Assembly (NCBI RefSeq): GCF_022539505.1
Contig: NC_061508.1
Location: 37,814,256-37,878,255 of the forward strand
Reading direction: 5' to 3'
DNA: 64,000 nt
Source of the DNA: Lolium rigidum
Taxonomy: Eukaryota > Streptophyta > Magnoliopsida > Poales > Poaceae
Positions 13,201 through 24,494 of the stretch are shown in pieces. Below the pieces are notes generated by a model. That model saw nothing but the letters and a program-made list of their open reading frames with translations. It did no database searches and was not told the origin of the DNA. Numbering within the stretch: the stretch's first letter is position 1; each line of letters begins with the position of its first letter. The position numbers and the translations under genes were made by a program.

Positions 13201-13681
13201 TCGTTTGGAAACCTTGGGCTCCACCAAAATGTCGTTTCTTTGCATGGATTGCGGTGCAAAACCGCCTCTGGACTGCTGACCGTCTTGCCAAACGAGGTTG
13301 GCCGCATCAACCTTCTTGTCGCCTATGCGAGATGCTCCCCGGAAACGGCTCGGCACCTGCTCTTCGAATGCCGCTTCTCTAAGAGAATTTGGATTGCTCG
13401 CGGCTTCCTGGCTGGGACTGCCGGACCTTATCCGCTGCCTCGGGGCGGGGAGGTCTAGAGTGTTGGACTACTGGCATGCTATCGCAAAAACTCCCACTTC
13501 CTCTCCCAAAGGTTTACGAACTGCAATCATGCTTATCAGTTGGGAGATATGGAAAGAGAGGAATGAGCGGGTCTTCAACAACAAATCTTCCTTGCCCTTG
13601 GTTGTCATGCAAAAGATCAAGGATGAAGGGAAGGACTGGATTCTTGCCGGCGCTAAGAATCTGGCGAAGCTTATAGGCTGA
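10245..13681 (+). pseudogene. LINE-2 ORF2: endonuclease, reverse transcriptase, zf-RVT region
   Basis: The endonuclease portion (10245-10850) shows Q-E-T-K, L-I-I-G-D-F-N and L-S-D-H-C-P but lacks the first strand of the fold. An in-frame TAG at 11401-11403 separates it from the RT; the surrounding frame is unchanged, so a single TGG-to-TAG change is likely. The RT has [24 protein letters not shown] and the catalytic Y-A-D-D at 12199-12210. The frame is lost near 13150-13160 and again near 13360-13400: W-A-P-P-K-C-R-F-F-A-W and W-E-I-W-K-E-R-N-E-R lie in other frames. The copy is dead, but the RT core is intact for about 650 codons. Confidence 0.9.
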
Positions 13682-13817
13682 TCGTGCTTGTACCTTTAGG
13701 GGGCGGGTTCTTCTTTTCCCGCCTTCTCTCTTTTTCTTTTTGGCTCTGCCACCCCCTGTTTGCTTCTCCTATATTAATATAAGGCAAAGGCTTTTTTGCC
13801 CGTTTCAAAAAAAAAAA
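10245..13817 (+). mobile_element. LINE-2: 5'-truncated non-LTR retrotransposon
   Basis: The element starts inside the endonuclease domain (I-Q-E-T-K near 10249) and ends with a short 3' UTR and an 11-A tail (13807-13817). It lacks ORF1 and the ORF2 start, as expected from incomplete target-primed reverse transcription. Codon use is GC-richer than the surrounding DNA. A 3' UTR motif TATTAATATAAGGC lies just before the tail. Candidate target-site duplications flank it. Confidence 0.9.
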
Positions 13818-13820
13818 TGC

Positions 13821-13929
13821 GAACAGGAACAACCATCATACCTTACCTTGGATCCCACCGCCGGTCGTGCAACGAACAATACCAGGTCCCTCAGTCCGAC
13901 AGCTGCTCACCCACGGTGCAGATGCTACC
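13821..13929. other. Short flank between LINE-2 and element A
   Basis: Before LINE-2 this joined the DNA left of 10237. On the minus strand it has an open frame of about 25 codons followed by CCAAG|GTAAGG at about 13847, a good 5' splice-site match. That hints at a host exon edge, but the stretch is too short to identify. Confidence 0.25.
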
Positions 13930-14477
13930 TGTCGAGGGTGCTCCTCGGCAATGCCCTCCGATAGGGGCTTAGGGTTGATGGAATCCTGCAAGCTGATACG
14001 AGACATCGGTTCACAGACAAACGGGGGGAGCGATTTACCCAGGTTCGGGGCCCTCGATGAGGTAAAGCCCTTACGTCCTGCTTGTATGTTCTTGATTATG
14101 ATGAAAAATAGGTTACAATGAGGTGCCGAATAGTTGGGCTATGATCTCGTCGAGATGCTAGGCTTAACGATGTCTTAGTTCTAAGCTTATGGTGGCTAAG
14201 ATTGCTAAGATTGATTGTGTCCTCGATAGCCCCTCTCCTGGCCTTTATATAGGAGGCCAGGTCTCGAGAGGTCTAACCGAGCACGACTAGGTTTACAATA
14301 GTTTTAGATCTAATCCTTCCTTGTTTGGCTGCTTCTCCATGCCTTGCTCGTCAAGGAATCTTCTAGTACGCACCATCTTGATGGGCCGCATCATGCCTCC
14401 AAACGCCTTCATGGGCCTCCAATCAGGAAATATGGGATAAGGCAACGTCGGTTACTCGAAGGGTAATGCCCACGTCA
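13930..14477 (-). repeat. Element A 3' LTR
   Basis: It aligns along its length with 33451-33992 (shared GGGTTGATGGAATCCTGC, GGTTCGGGGCCCTCGATGAG and GGGTAATGCCCACGTCA). It contains the same TATATAAA-type box on the minus strand within a GGCC-flanked inverted repeat near 14240. Right of it, on the minus strand, CTCGGGGGCTAC is a plausible polypurine tract. Confidence 0.85.
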
Positions 14478-14559
14478 GTAGCCCCCGAGTGTCTAGCCGA
14501 AGATAGTTCGGGTAGAGACTAAAGCATAGTTTCTCCTGATGTCTTTCTCCTTGCTTGTT

Positions 14560-15140
14560 CTTGTTCTTCTTCTGTCGGGTGCGCGTCAGCGCTCCCGATG
14601 GGAGTAGCCCCCGAGTCTATGTGCGGATGTTTGCAATCCGTGCATAGACTCAAGTTGTACCACTCGAATATTTTTGTTCTGCCGAAAGTTTTCTGCAAGT
14701 CTTCATAAATCATCCGATACATTTACTCATGCAAGGGATAATGAGTAACGCGCCCAACTTTTGTCGGTTAACTGCCGATGGCAAAACAACATTACCCTAC
14801 ACAGAATCAAGTCCCCGGGCATGATCCTGGAGTGCAAAAAACTTTTATCTGGTGCACTGGCCGTGCTCCCGATGGGAGTAGTCCCCGAGTCTGGATTCGA
14901 ATGCTCTACGTTCGGGTGCAGACTTGTCATTTGAATGCACGTCTTCTTTTTATCGGGTGCGCGCCAGCGCTCCCGATGGGAGTAGCCCCCGAGTCTGGAC
15001 ACGAATGCTTTACGTTCAGGTGCAGACTTAAATAAATCTTCGAGTCCTCATCGTTTCGAATGCACTTTTTGTCTTCCTTTATATGTATCGGGTGCGCGTC
15101 AGCGCTCCCGATGGGAGTAGCCCCCGAGTCTAGGCGTGAA
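14560..15140. repeat. Degenerate short-repeat array beside the element A 3' LTR
   Basis: Four copies of a core containing CTCCCGATGGGAGTAG followed by CCCCGAGTCT lie at about 14596, 14867, 14975 and 15107. Spacing is irregular (about 110-280 bp). The core contains CTCCC-GAT-GGGAG, a perfect 5-bp inverted repeat. A further single half-copy lies near 18240. Tandem arrays at this position are known for Tat-lineage elements. Confidence 0.75.
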
Positions 15141-15523
15141 TGCTTTGCAATCTACGCATAGACTCAAGCTCGCTACCCGATAAATTCTTTTATCCCTTCG
15201 AATGTTTTAAACATGATGTCATTGATGACGTTTTGCCAACACCTTGACTTGGACTGATGGGACATGACCTGCTCGGCCTATTCCGCCTCTGCCTAGCCTC
15301 GTTTTTAGGCTACACCTGCTTTTCATGCGCAGTTACCGAGGTGCCTCCTCGATTTCCGCAATCCTTAACGAAAAAGGACTATTTTACAACACGAAACTCA
15401 CAGAGCTCCAAACCCTTCTCAGTCTCCTGCCATACACTCCTCTTCGCCCTTCTTGCTTCCTTTCTCCACAACGTGAGCTCGCGCCGCCATTACCGTTTTA
15501 CCTATCCTCCCTTCGATCTCACT

Positions 15524-18500
15524 ATGGTGAAGAAGAGGAGCGCCAGCCACCACCGCCGGCTCCACTGAGCGCGGGCGCCGCCGCCAAACCCTCGTCGATT
15601 CCTGCGAAAGAGGGTGCTCCAAGCGCTCCTCCTCCAACTCCGGTGCCGCCGGCACTGCCAAGCTCGACGGCCAAGCCCGGAGATTGGACCGCATCTACGA
15701 TCACGAAGCGTGACGAGAAAAGATCCCGAAGCTCGGGACTCATCTCCCCGACGAGGGGAATGTGATTTTGCCGAGTGCGATTTCTCGGCCTAATCCTCCT
15801 GCCGGTTTCACCGTGATGTTCTTGTCGTTCTTGTATCGGGGTCTTTCGCTCCCAACTCATGAATTCCTCCTCCACCTCTTGCGGACTTACGAGATCCAAT
15901 TGTGGCAACTTACCCCCAACTCAATCCTACACGTTGCTGTGTTCATCACCCTTTGCGAAGCGTTTCTCGGCATCAACCCTCACTTTGGGTTGTGGAAAAA
16001 GATCTTCTATGTGAAGAGATACAGTAGTAGCAATGGACCCTTTGTCACCGGGGGAGTAGGTTTCGTAGCTCGTCCAGAAGTCAATTACTTCAATTTCCCA
16101 ATGAGAGAATCTGTGCAAGGATGGAGACTCAAGTGGTTTTACGTCAAGGATTCTTCATCACCCGAATCTCGGCTCCCTTGCTTTACCGATGTCCTTGAAG
16201 CCAAGCCTAAAAATTCCTGGAAGAACATTCTCTCTCCCGACAAAAAAGTAGCAACCGACGAACTATTTGCCAGATTTCTTCGAATCAAAGAGGCCGACGG
16301 CCTAACCATGGTCGGCACAGAGGTGGCAGCAGTGTTCCTAAAACGTCGGATCCAACCAGTCATGGTCAGACCTCATCCGATGTGGTTGTATTCAGGCCCA
16401 AAGGACATAACCAGGGTTAATGCTGCCGAACTGTCGGAGAAAGAACTGCTTGATGAAGTTCGTCGCCTTACTTTCTTTAGTCAAGAAGATTCGATCCCGT
16501 TGACATGTGCTTACTCTCCTCTTGATGCTAACCATCCACCACTCGAGGTATCTTTCTCTTCCAAATCTTGATATGCTACTTTCTTAATCATCATAATTAC
16601 CATTGTTCTTATCCATTTTTTCCTTCAACAGGTTCCCATAGTCCCTAGGAATTTGCATGATTCACCAAACGATACCTCTGAAGGAAGAGGCTCCTCGGTG
16701 CCTATTGATTTTCACCCTGTCGAACATGCAAGTTCAGAAAGTGATGACGATCCGATAGAATCCGATACTGCCCACACTAATCTCCTTCCCCCAGCCGATG
16801 ATGCTTGCAACACAGAGGGATCAACGCGTGATGATGACGCTGATCATGATACCTTTGTTGATGCAGCTGTGGAGGAGGCCAGAGCTTCTCCTGCGAAAAG
16901 ATCAATCGGCGGTTTTGCCGATGAAGATGATCTCCTCGACTGGTAAGTACTTCTTGCTCTAACGCCTCACTTGATTTCTTTCATTCATTTCATAGCTTCC
17001 AATAATCATTTCCCTTTTTGCAGGGATGAAGGTTTCGTCGAGCCTCCATCCAAGAGAGCTAAACCCGACACCGCTCCGCCGGCCGCTGCAGCTTCCGAAG
17101 CTTCGGCTCCTCAAGCAGCTCCCGCGGCTCAGGCCTCGACTGCTTCTTCCCTCTCCAAGGGAAAGGATGTCCCTGCCACCATCACGGCTCCTCCTTCTGT
17201 AAGTCCCTTTTCAAATCCAACGCGAGTCTTTCGAAGTATGCCTTGGCTAATGGTTCTTCTTAATTTAAGGACCTGCGAGGCGTCATATCTTCCCTGGAGG
17301 CCTTTGCCTCTCAATTCACCTCTTTAGAGGCAAACAACGTTCGGCTGCAGGAGGAAGTTAAATCTTCTTCTTCGAAGTTGGACGGCGCCATTAAGAAGGC
17401 TGCCATGGCTCGCCAAGAGGTTGATTCTCTGAAGGAAGAGCTGGGCAAACTGAAGGAGAGGCTGAAGGAGGAGGAAATTCGAGGAGCCAAAAAGGACGAG
17501 CTCCTTAGGCAGTCCTCTTTGGCTCTACTAGGCAAGCTCTTTTATTCGCCTCTGCCGATTATTACTCTTCTAGATTCACTCCTTTATTAATGATCTTTTC
17601 CGACTTTTATCCGTGCGTAGAAGCTGCCAACATCCCTGCTGCTCGCGTTGGACGCGGTTCCGAACAACTCTCCAGCAAATGGTGTGTCGATGGCTCTCGC
17701 GTCCCACCATCTTACGCGGGAGCTTCTCGAGAAGGGAAAAGGTGCCCTAGCGCGGATGAAACTTATGATTTTTCCCAAGCTCAAACAGGACAAGACCATT
17801 GTGCAGCTGATCGAAGCCTTCGCGGTTGACACCAAGGAGGTTATCGAGGTATTCAAACGTACCTCGCGTACCTACGGTGCCCTTCTTGCCTTTCAACTTA
17901 TGATGGGTCATGGCTTTAAAGCTAATATCGAAGAAATGACTAAGGAGCTGCCGAAAGGGCAAGATGGGCAATTTTTTGACTTAAGTGTCTTTACAACGCC
18001 TGCCCTTACTTGTGCTCGCCAGCTCCTTGGACTAGTTTCGTCAAGGAAGACATCGGTTGGACCCTAGCCTATCAACCCGGACTCCAAGCTCCTCGACTTT
18101 TTGTAACAAACTTTATTCTTGGGCTAGCATGGAATATTGTTCTCTTTGCAGAACTCGTAAGTTTGTAATAAATATTGTGTTTGGCAATGTTGCTAGCACA
18201 CCTTTATCTATGATATTTTCACTTGAACTGCTTCTACCTCTCCCGATGGGAGTTTCCTTGGGAACTTAATTTAACCATATCTGTCATCCTCTCTTTTACT
18301 CAACGCTGACTTCCTGCAGGTTTTCCCAGTGCCATCATTTGTCGATGACTCTTCGGGTGCTCTTCCTGAAGTTGATCGGATCCAGCGTATGAAGGATCGG
18401 ATCACTCAGATGGAAAAAGACTTGCGCAGTACATACGCCTTAGCTGCGATTGTCAATAAGAAGAGCGAGATTGCAGCCGACGTGGAGCGGTACGCTCTTA

Positions 18501-19103
18501 CCGAGCTGCACAAGGCCACCGATAGTTTAAACTGTGAGTTTCTTTGATCTCGACTACCCTTTGGTTGATAGCAATGCCTCGTCCGATCCTCAAATTATTT
18601 CTTCATCGATCATAGCTCCGAACCGTGCGGAGGAGAACAAACGGATTCACGAGCGTGTCCATGCCTTAACCCAACTATCCTCAGCCGAAGAGATTTTTCG
18701 GCGAGAACACTCGAAGGCTTCGACCGTCGCACTATTTCAAGATCGAGTTCAACGAGGTCCACCATTTCTTCGACAAGTGCTACAGAGCCATGAGGGTGGT
18801 TTGGAAGACAATGTTTCCTTTGAACGCAGTTCCCCCTACGCTTCTTGACGTTAATGTCGGAGTTTAGTAACGCCAAGAAGATTCGGGACTTGGTGCGTGC
18901 TCAAGTTTTTGCAGGAGCTAAGTTTACGCTTGCTCTTGTGCTTGCACGTTATCCTTCGGCGAAGTTTACTCTCGATTGCCAACGTTACTTGGAGAGTTGG
19001 AAGTACCGTATCCGAAGGTGTTGTTGCCTGCGAACATAATTGTCGACGGACTCGAGAAGGATTCCAAGGTACCTGAAGAGAAGGAAACTCCACAAGTGTG
19101 AAT
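15524..19103 (+). pseudogene. Antisense multi-exon gene in element A (PF04195-like, putative gypsy type transposon domain)
   Basis: This lies opposite to the gag of A and converges with it. The first exon starts ATGGTGAAGAAGAGG and, after frameshifts near 15540 and 15748, encodes a conserved domain (15762-16547) with P-P-A-G-F-T-V-M-F, H-E-F-L, I-F-Y-V-K-R-Y and G-W-R-L-K-W-F-Y. I recognise this as the plant family PF04195. Introns with canonical ends lie at 16548-16631, 16943-17023 and 17199-17269; a fourth at about 17532-17620 starts GC instead of GT. Later exons encode an acidic and then Ala/Pro-rich linker, a strong coiled coil (about 17270-17530), a helical segment (17648-18062) and more coiled coil (18329-18540). 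The frame appears to end at a TGA near 19101-19103. Function is unknown; several frameshifts make this copy non-functional as read. Confidence 0.75.
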
Positions 19104-19684
19104 CTCAGGGTTTTAAGTATTGCTTTGTAAATAGTTTTCCGACTGTCTTATCCGAAGCGTGTAAGATTGTCTTGCCGAGGCTTTGTATTTGGTAGTATAC
19201 ATGCAGATGTATTTTTACCATGTTGATGCTGTTGGCAAGTTTCGAATTTTGAGCGAATCTTAGTTGCTCGTTTTTGAATGTATGTATGTTGGTTGGTTTA
19301 GCAAATCATGTGAGTGATCAGCTCGTGTTGCAGGTCTTGCTAAACCTGTTGTGTGCGCAACTTTGCTTTCAACCGTTGTAAATTTCGACAGACACTCCCG
19401 AATATTTCGGGTGTAGTGATTCTGTCGATGAACCCGTTGTTCCTTGATATTTTCATAAACGAAGTATCAAACGTGGGTTGTTGTTTATGTGTATCTCCAA
19501 ACTCTTGCTATTTACGGCACTCGTAGAGGCATCTTATAACAGAGGGAAGAGTAGTATCCTTGTTTATCTTGTATCTTTCTAGCGCTCGTAGAGGCTTTTA
19601 CGGAGCACGATCTTCTGCCCTGTACTATGTTTGTATAGTGATGGGGCTTAGAAGTTTGTAGCCACTGCAATGCGGATAAACTGC
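19104..19684. other. Spacer between convergent genes of element A
   Basis: AT-rich, with no ORF over 65 codons that looks coding. It should hold the 3' ends of both the antisense gene (plus) and the gag-protease transcript (minus). A repeated GCTCGTAGAGGC(T/A)T-type motif occurs near 19520 and 19583. No clear polyadenylation signal pair can be assigned. Confidence 0.4.
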
Positions 19685-22600
19685 TTAAGCAAGGAAGGGG
19701 TTCTTCTCTTCCTCTGGCTTCTTCACCATGTTAGGGGTAGCCGCGGCGTTGTTGATTTCACCAGGGGTTTGAGCAGTGACTGCCAGCGTCTTGCTGTTTT
19801 CTATGTCCTCTGCATCATCAACTGCCGAACCTTTGACTGCCGAAGCTTTTGTTGCCAAAGTTCCTGCTAGGCTTCGCCGAGGCTTCGCTGTCGAGGCTTT
19901 AAGAGCAAGGTCGGCTGGCTTCCTTTTGCTTCCCCTGTCATCCTTTTCTTCCTTGATTTCACGCAGCAACAACTTAGGTGGAGTTTTAATAAATTCTTGC
20001 TTGCTCCCAAACTTCGCCGCGATCCTCTGGAAATCGCGGTCGCAACTGTCTGAGCGCGAAAAGCTTCCATGGACTGTAATGTTTGTCCCTTTGTTGCCAG
20101 GCATCTTCAGCTTGAGATAAGCGTAGTGCGGCACGGCCATGAACTTGGCGTAGGCTGGTCTTCCGAGTATAGCATGATACTGTGACTCCCAGTTCGCTAC
20201 CTCAAACTCGATCTTCTCCTTCCTGAAATTGTCAGATCTGCCGAAGACAACGTTCAAGTAAATTCTTCCAAGGGAATAACCTGGTCCAGTTGGCAAAATC
20301 CTGTGGAAGCAGGTGTTTGTCTCTTCCAGCATTCCCATGGTGATCCCCATACTTTTGATTGTGTCGACGAAAATCAGGTTTAACCCGCTTCCACCGTCCA
20401 TAAAGACTTTGCTCATCTTGAATCCTCCTATCTGTGCCTCGACTACCAGGGCAGCATGTCCTGGTTTTGGTATGGTCGTCGGGTGGTCCGCTCGGCTGAA
20501 CGTAATGTTCCGAGAGGACCACTCGACGTACTCAGGGATGTTTGCCATGATGCTTTCGGCCAGATTAATTTCTCGGGTGAGCTTCTTCATCTCTCTTCTC
20601 GAAACACCTGTCTTGTGGATCATACTCATCTGCCCACGTGGTGGTGGGAACTCCTCGCTGGGTTGATGAGGTTGGGCCTGCTGTACTTGGTGCTGTGGCG
20701 GAGGTGGAGGTGGAGGTGGTAACGGTTGCTGTCCTGACTGCTGGATGAGTTTATGCATGTCAAGAAACTGTCGACAATCCCTGAGAAGGTGACTTGACTT
20801 CGTTTTGCCGTCCTTGGAGTCGACATACGAGTGCAAGTAACAGGGGGCGTTGATCTGTTCAGCATAGGGTAGCTCGGGAGCCCTCTGTTGCCGTGGTTTA
20901 TAATTGCCGCGGTTTCTAGAGTTGTTCCGGTTGCCATCCTGTCGATCATCTCTTCTTTCATCATACCGATCATCATGTCGATCGGAGTATCCTGCAGCTA
21001 CCAGATTGTTATCGTCGTAGTTGCGATTTTTCCTTCTTTTGTTCCGATCCCTTCGGCTGCCCGAATCGTGCTTTGGCTGGTCATCGTCTTCATCATCGCT
21101 GCGCTGGCGTGGTCTTCGCACGTTGTCCTCGCCATCAGCCCAACTGTTGGCGATTTCCATCAGCTTGGTGATGGTTTTTGGATTTTTGCGTCCGAGTTCT
21201 TCTATGTAACTTTCGCGTCGAACGCCATCGCTGAAAGCGTCGATTGCTCTGTCTATAGATACATCTTCGGCAGCGTTTAGGAGTTTGGTGAATCTCCCTA
21301 TGTAAGAGTGCATCGACTCCTTCTGCTTCTGCTGGCAGTTGCGTAGCTCCTCAATCCCGACGGGTCTTTTATATGTCGCCTGGAAGTTAGCGACGAAGGC
21401 GTCCACCAGGTCGTCCCATGATTTGATGGAACCTTTCGGCAGTCCTCTTAACCAAGCCCGTGCCGAGTCCTTTAGGTAAAGCTGTAAGCACTGCATTGCC
21501 GCTATCTGGTTCCCTTTATGCAGAATAACAGTCTGCAGGTAATCATCTATCCAAGATCTTGGTTCCTGCTGCCCATCATACTTGGCAGCGTCAGTGGGAG
21601 TAGGTTTGAATTTTTTGGGTGGCATCGACTCGCGGATTTTGTAACTCAAACAATCGGCTCCCCTTAGTTCACCATCGTACTCTTGATCCTCGTCTGAGGA
21701 GTCGCTGTCGTCATCCTTCCTCGCGGCGCGTCGTCGCCTCGCTTTATCGATTCGGCTCTGGGTGATTTCATCCCGAGCGTCTCTCGCCCGATGTTTCGAA
21801 CCATTGGCCTGCGCCGTGGTTTTCTCCTTCTGCGGGACTAGATTGTTTCCCAATATGGCGAGACTTTCTAGGGCACCGCGGTGAGCTTGCGCCATGGATC
21901 CTTCGGGGCGTTGGTTAATGAGGTACGCGGCGAGATTGGCCGTTGCTCCCGCAACGTTCTTCGGCCGTGGCATGCCTGCGGTATCCGTGGTCATGAAAGA
22001 CTTGGTTAGATTCGACGTTATTTCTCTGGCGTCGTCTTCTGAGAGCCTGGACATTCTTGATCGATGTTTTCCTGCCCCAAGGGTGCTTCGGGAAGCGCTT
22101 CCTTGTGACGCTCTCCGTCGCTCGCTGGATCGTTCTGCCGCAGTTAGTCGTCTCTCGAGCGTAGCTTGCTCTCTCGACAGGTGCTCCCGGTTTTTCTCTA
22201 ATATAGAGCGGTATGCATTTAGGGTTCCAACCGAGGTTCCTGCAGGGAGCGGGGTGTTGTTGAGCACGGCTGTCCTAGCCGCAGCCCACTCTTCATCCGC
22301 GATGGTGTAGTCGCTGTCGCGATTACTAGCGCTATTTTCGAAGCTCGCCCTTCTGCTGGAACGGGGCGTGCGGTCTCCGTCTTCTCCGTGCCTTGTATTT
22401 CCTGTGTTGTTGGCGACGTAGACCTGATGGTGTGCTGTTCTTCGGGTGGTTCTTGGGACGATGCTGCCGACGCTGTCTTCTCCTGACGAGTATCGGGTAT
22501 TGCAGATGAACGGTGTGTCGCTTGATCCCAAACCGTGCCTGGCGTCGCAGTTTGAGCAGTAGTAGGAGGTTAGTTCTGAAGTCATGGGTTCGTCAGACCC

Positions 22601-22915
22601 CACCGACATTGAGGATGGTGAACGGGGAGTCGAAGGCGCGGGTGAGCCCATCGACTCTGCCAGGCCAGCCAATAGGTCGGACGATGATGATGCACTAAGA
22701 CTCATTGATCCGGAGGTGGGTGACTCTAGCAGCTGGAGGATTCCTTCCGTGTTGACGTTGTAGTGGACGCTGCCGATGGTCATCTCCATGTTTCCTTGTA
22801 GATCTGAGAAGTTCGAGCGAGAAGAATCGCTATGCGGGGTAAACTCGTAGGAGCCGAATCGGATCGGACTTCCCAGAGCTGGTGATGACGGAGCCGATGA
22901 AGATGTCGACGACAT
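19685..22915 (-). CDS. Element A gag-protease polyprotein
   Basis: An intact frame of 1,076 residues from the ATG at 22915 (MSSTSSSAPSSPALG). The open frame upstream of it is element B LTR sequence and is discarded. The N-terminal third is low-complexity Ser/Arg. A retrotransposon gag core follows (A-R-A-W-L-R-G-L-P, W-D-D-L-V-D-A-F, with N-C-Q-Q-K-Q-K-E-S-M), then an Asp/Arg-rich basic stretch and a proline run. Near the C-terminus F-M-D-G-G-S-G-L-N-L-I-F and I-L-G-R-P-A-Y match the active site and flap-distal region of retroviral-type aspartic proteases, with D-G-G-S-G replacing D-T/S-G-A. The frame stops without an RT. It probably packages its own RNA and relies on RT and integrase supplied in trans. 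It is the best-preserved large ORF in A. Confidence 0.85.
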   Translation of the reverse strand: MSSTSSSAPSSPALGSPIRFGSYEFTPHSDSSRSNFSDLQGNMEMTIGSVHYNVNTEGILQLLESPTSGSMSLSASSSSDLLAGLAESMGSPAPSTPRSPSSMSVGSDEPMTSELTSYYCSNCDARHGLGSSDTPFICNTRYSSGEDSVGSIVPRTTRRTAHHQVYVANNTGNTRHGEDGDRTPRSSRRASFENSASNRDSDYTIADEEWAAARTAVLNNTPLPAGTSVGTLNAYRSILEKNREHLSREQATLERRLTAAERSSERRRASQGSASRSTLGAGKHRSRMSRLSEDDAREITSNLTKSFMTTDTAGMPRPKNVAGATANLAAYLINQRPEGSMAQAHRGALESLAILGNNLVPQKEKTTAQANGSKHRARDARDEITQSRIDKARRRRAARKDDDSDSSDEDQEYDGELRGADCLSYKIRESMPPKKFKPTPTDAAKYDGQQEPRSWIDDYLQTVILHKGNQIAAMQCLQLYLKDSARAWLRGLPKGSIKSWDDLVDAFVANFQATYKRPVGIEELRNCQQKQKESMHSYIGRFTKLLNAAEDVSIDRAIDAFSDGVRRESYIEELGRKNPKTITKLMEIANSWADGEDNVRRPRQRSDDEDDDQPKHDSGSRRDRNKRRKNRNYDDNNLVAAGYSDRHDDRYDERRDDRQDGNRNNSRNRGNYKPRQQRAPELPYAEQINAPCYLHSYVDSKDGKTKSSHLLRDCRQFLDMHKLIQQSGQQPLPPPPPPPPQHQVQQAQPHQPSEEFPPPRGQMSMIHKTGVSRREMKKLTREINLAESIMANIPEYVEWSSRNITFSRADHPTTIPKPGHAALVVEAQIGGFKMSKVFMDGGSGLNLIFVDTIKSMGITMGMLEETNTCFHRILPTGPGYSLGRIYLNVVFGRSDNFRKEKIEFEVANWESQYHAILGRPAYAKFMAVPHYAYLKLKMPGNKGTNITVHGSFSRSDSCDRDFQRIAAKFGSKQEFIKTPPKLLLREIKEEKDDRGSKRKPADLALKASTAKPRRSLAGTLATKASAVKGSAVDDAEDIENSKTLAVTAQTPGEINNAAATPNMVKKPEEEKNPFLA

Positions 22916-22950
22916 GATCAGATCTGCCGATGAATATATGATCTGGTGCC

Positions 22951-24465
22951 TGATACGTCCAATTTGCATCACTATTTTGTATCATAATTTGCTGTTATTC
23001 ATTGATATATTTCATATTGGGACACAATACTTATGTTATTTCATCTATTTTGCATGTTTCATCATTATTGGAGGACCAAGCACCGGAGCCGGGATTCTCG
23101 CTGGAAAAAGCACCGTCAGAACGCAATATTTCGGAAGATCAACTGTGGAAGGGAATTTCACGTAAATTCCTATTTTTCCAGATGACGGAGGGAGCCAGAA
23201 GGGGAAGAAGAGAGGAGCCACTGTGGGCCCAGACCATAGGGCGGCGCGGCCCATGGCCTGGCCGCGCCACCCTATGCTCTGGGGGCCCCACAGCCCCTTT
23301 CGCCTCCTTTTCTTCGCGTACTCCTTCGTCCCGAAAACCTAAGCCAGATAGAGGACCTCACGAGGGGTTACAGCCGCCTCTGCGGGGCGGAGAACACCAG
23401 AGAGAAAAGAGCTCTCCGGCGGGCAGGAATCCGCCGGGGAAATTCCCTCCCGGAGGGGGAAATCGACGCCATCACCATCGTCATCGAGCTGGACATCATC
23501 TCCATCATCATCATCATCATCTCCACCATCTACACCGCCATCACCACCGCTGCACCTCGTCACCGCTGTAACAAGTCGGGTTAAATCTTGATTGTTTGAT
23601 AGGGGAAACTCTCCTGGTGTTATTCTATACTTGTTGTAGATGCTATTGAGTGAAACCATTGAACCAAGGTTTATGTTCGGATTGTTATTCATCATCATAT
23701 CACCTCTGATTGTATTCCATATGATGTCTCGTGAGTAGTTCGTTTAGTTCTTGAGGACATGGGTGAAGTCTAAATGCTAGTAGTGAATTATGGTTGAGTA
23801 ATATTCAATGTTATGATATTTAAGTTGTGGTGTCATTCTTCTAGTGGTGTCGTGTGAACGTCGACTACACGACACTTCACCATTTATGGGCCTAGGGAGT
23901 GCATCTTGTATTCGGTTGCTAATTGCGGGGTTGCCGGAGTGACGAAACACGAGCCCCCGTTAGTATATCGATGCGGGAGGGATCGCGAGGATCTCGAGTT
24001 TAAGGCTGTGGTTAGATTTATCTTAATTACTTTCTTGTAGTTGCGGATGCTTGCAAGGGGTATAATCACAAGTATGTATTAGTCCTAGGAAGGGCGGTGC
24101 ATTAGCATAGGTTCACCCACACAACACTTATCAAAACAATGAAGATTATTAAACCACATGAAGCGAAAGTACTAGACTAAAATCCCCGTGTGTCCTCGAG
24201 AACGTTTGGTCATTATAAGTAAACAAACCGGCTTGTCCTTTGTGCTAAAAAGGATTGGGCCACTCGCTGCAATTATTTCTCTCGCATTTTACTTACTCGT
24301 ACTTTATTCATCTGGTTACATCAAAACCCCTTGAATACTTGTTTGTGAGCATTTACAGTGAATCCTTCATCGAAACTGCTGCCAACACCTTCTGCTCCTC
24401 GTTGGGATCGACATTCTTACTTATCGAAGATACTACGATACACCCCCTATACTTGTCGGTCATCA
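22951..24465 (+). repeat. Element B 5' LTR
   Basis: Starts TGATACGTCC and ends GGTCATCA. It contains an (ATC)n stretch near 23505-23525 and a GC-rich core (about 23210-23460). It aligns end to end with 31906-33418. Open frames inside are accidental. Confidence 0.92.
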
Positions 24466-24476
24466 AGACTATTTTC

Positions 24477-24494
24477 TGGCGCCGTTGCCGGGGA
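24477..24494 (+). promoter_or_regulatory. Element B primer-binding site
   Basis: TGGCGCCGTTGCCGGGGA lies 11 bases inside the 5' LTR; this is a familiar primer-binding sequence of grass gypsy elements. Confidence 0.85.

Noticed and set aside
14560..15140. Possible CRISPR-like array
   Set aside because: Copies are degenerate with irregular spacing in a plant retrotransposon; no cas genes.
20021..21280. Plus-strand ORFs opposite the element A gag
   Set aside because: Shadows of the intact minus-strand gag; rich in Ser/Leu/Val with no domain.
23002..23571. Histidine-rich frame in the element B LTR (and a similar one at 32137)
   Set aside because: It comes from the (ATC)n repeat and GC-rich LTR core; frames differ between the two LTRs and break at indels.
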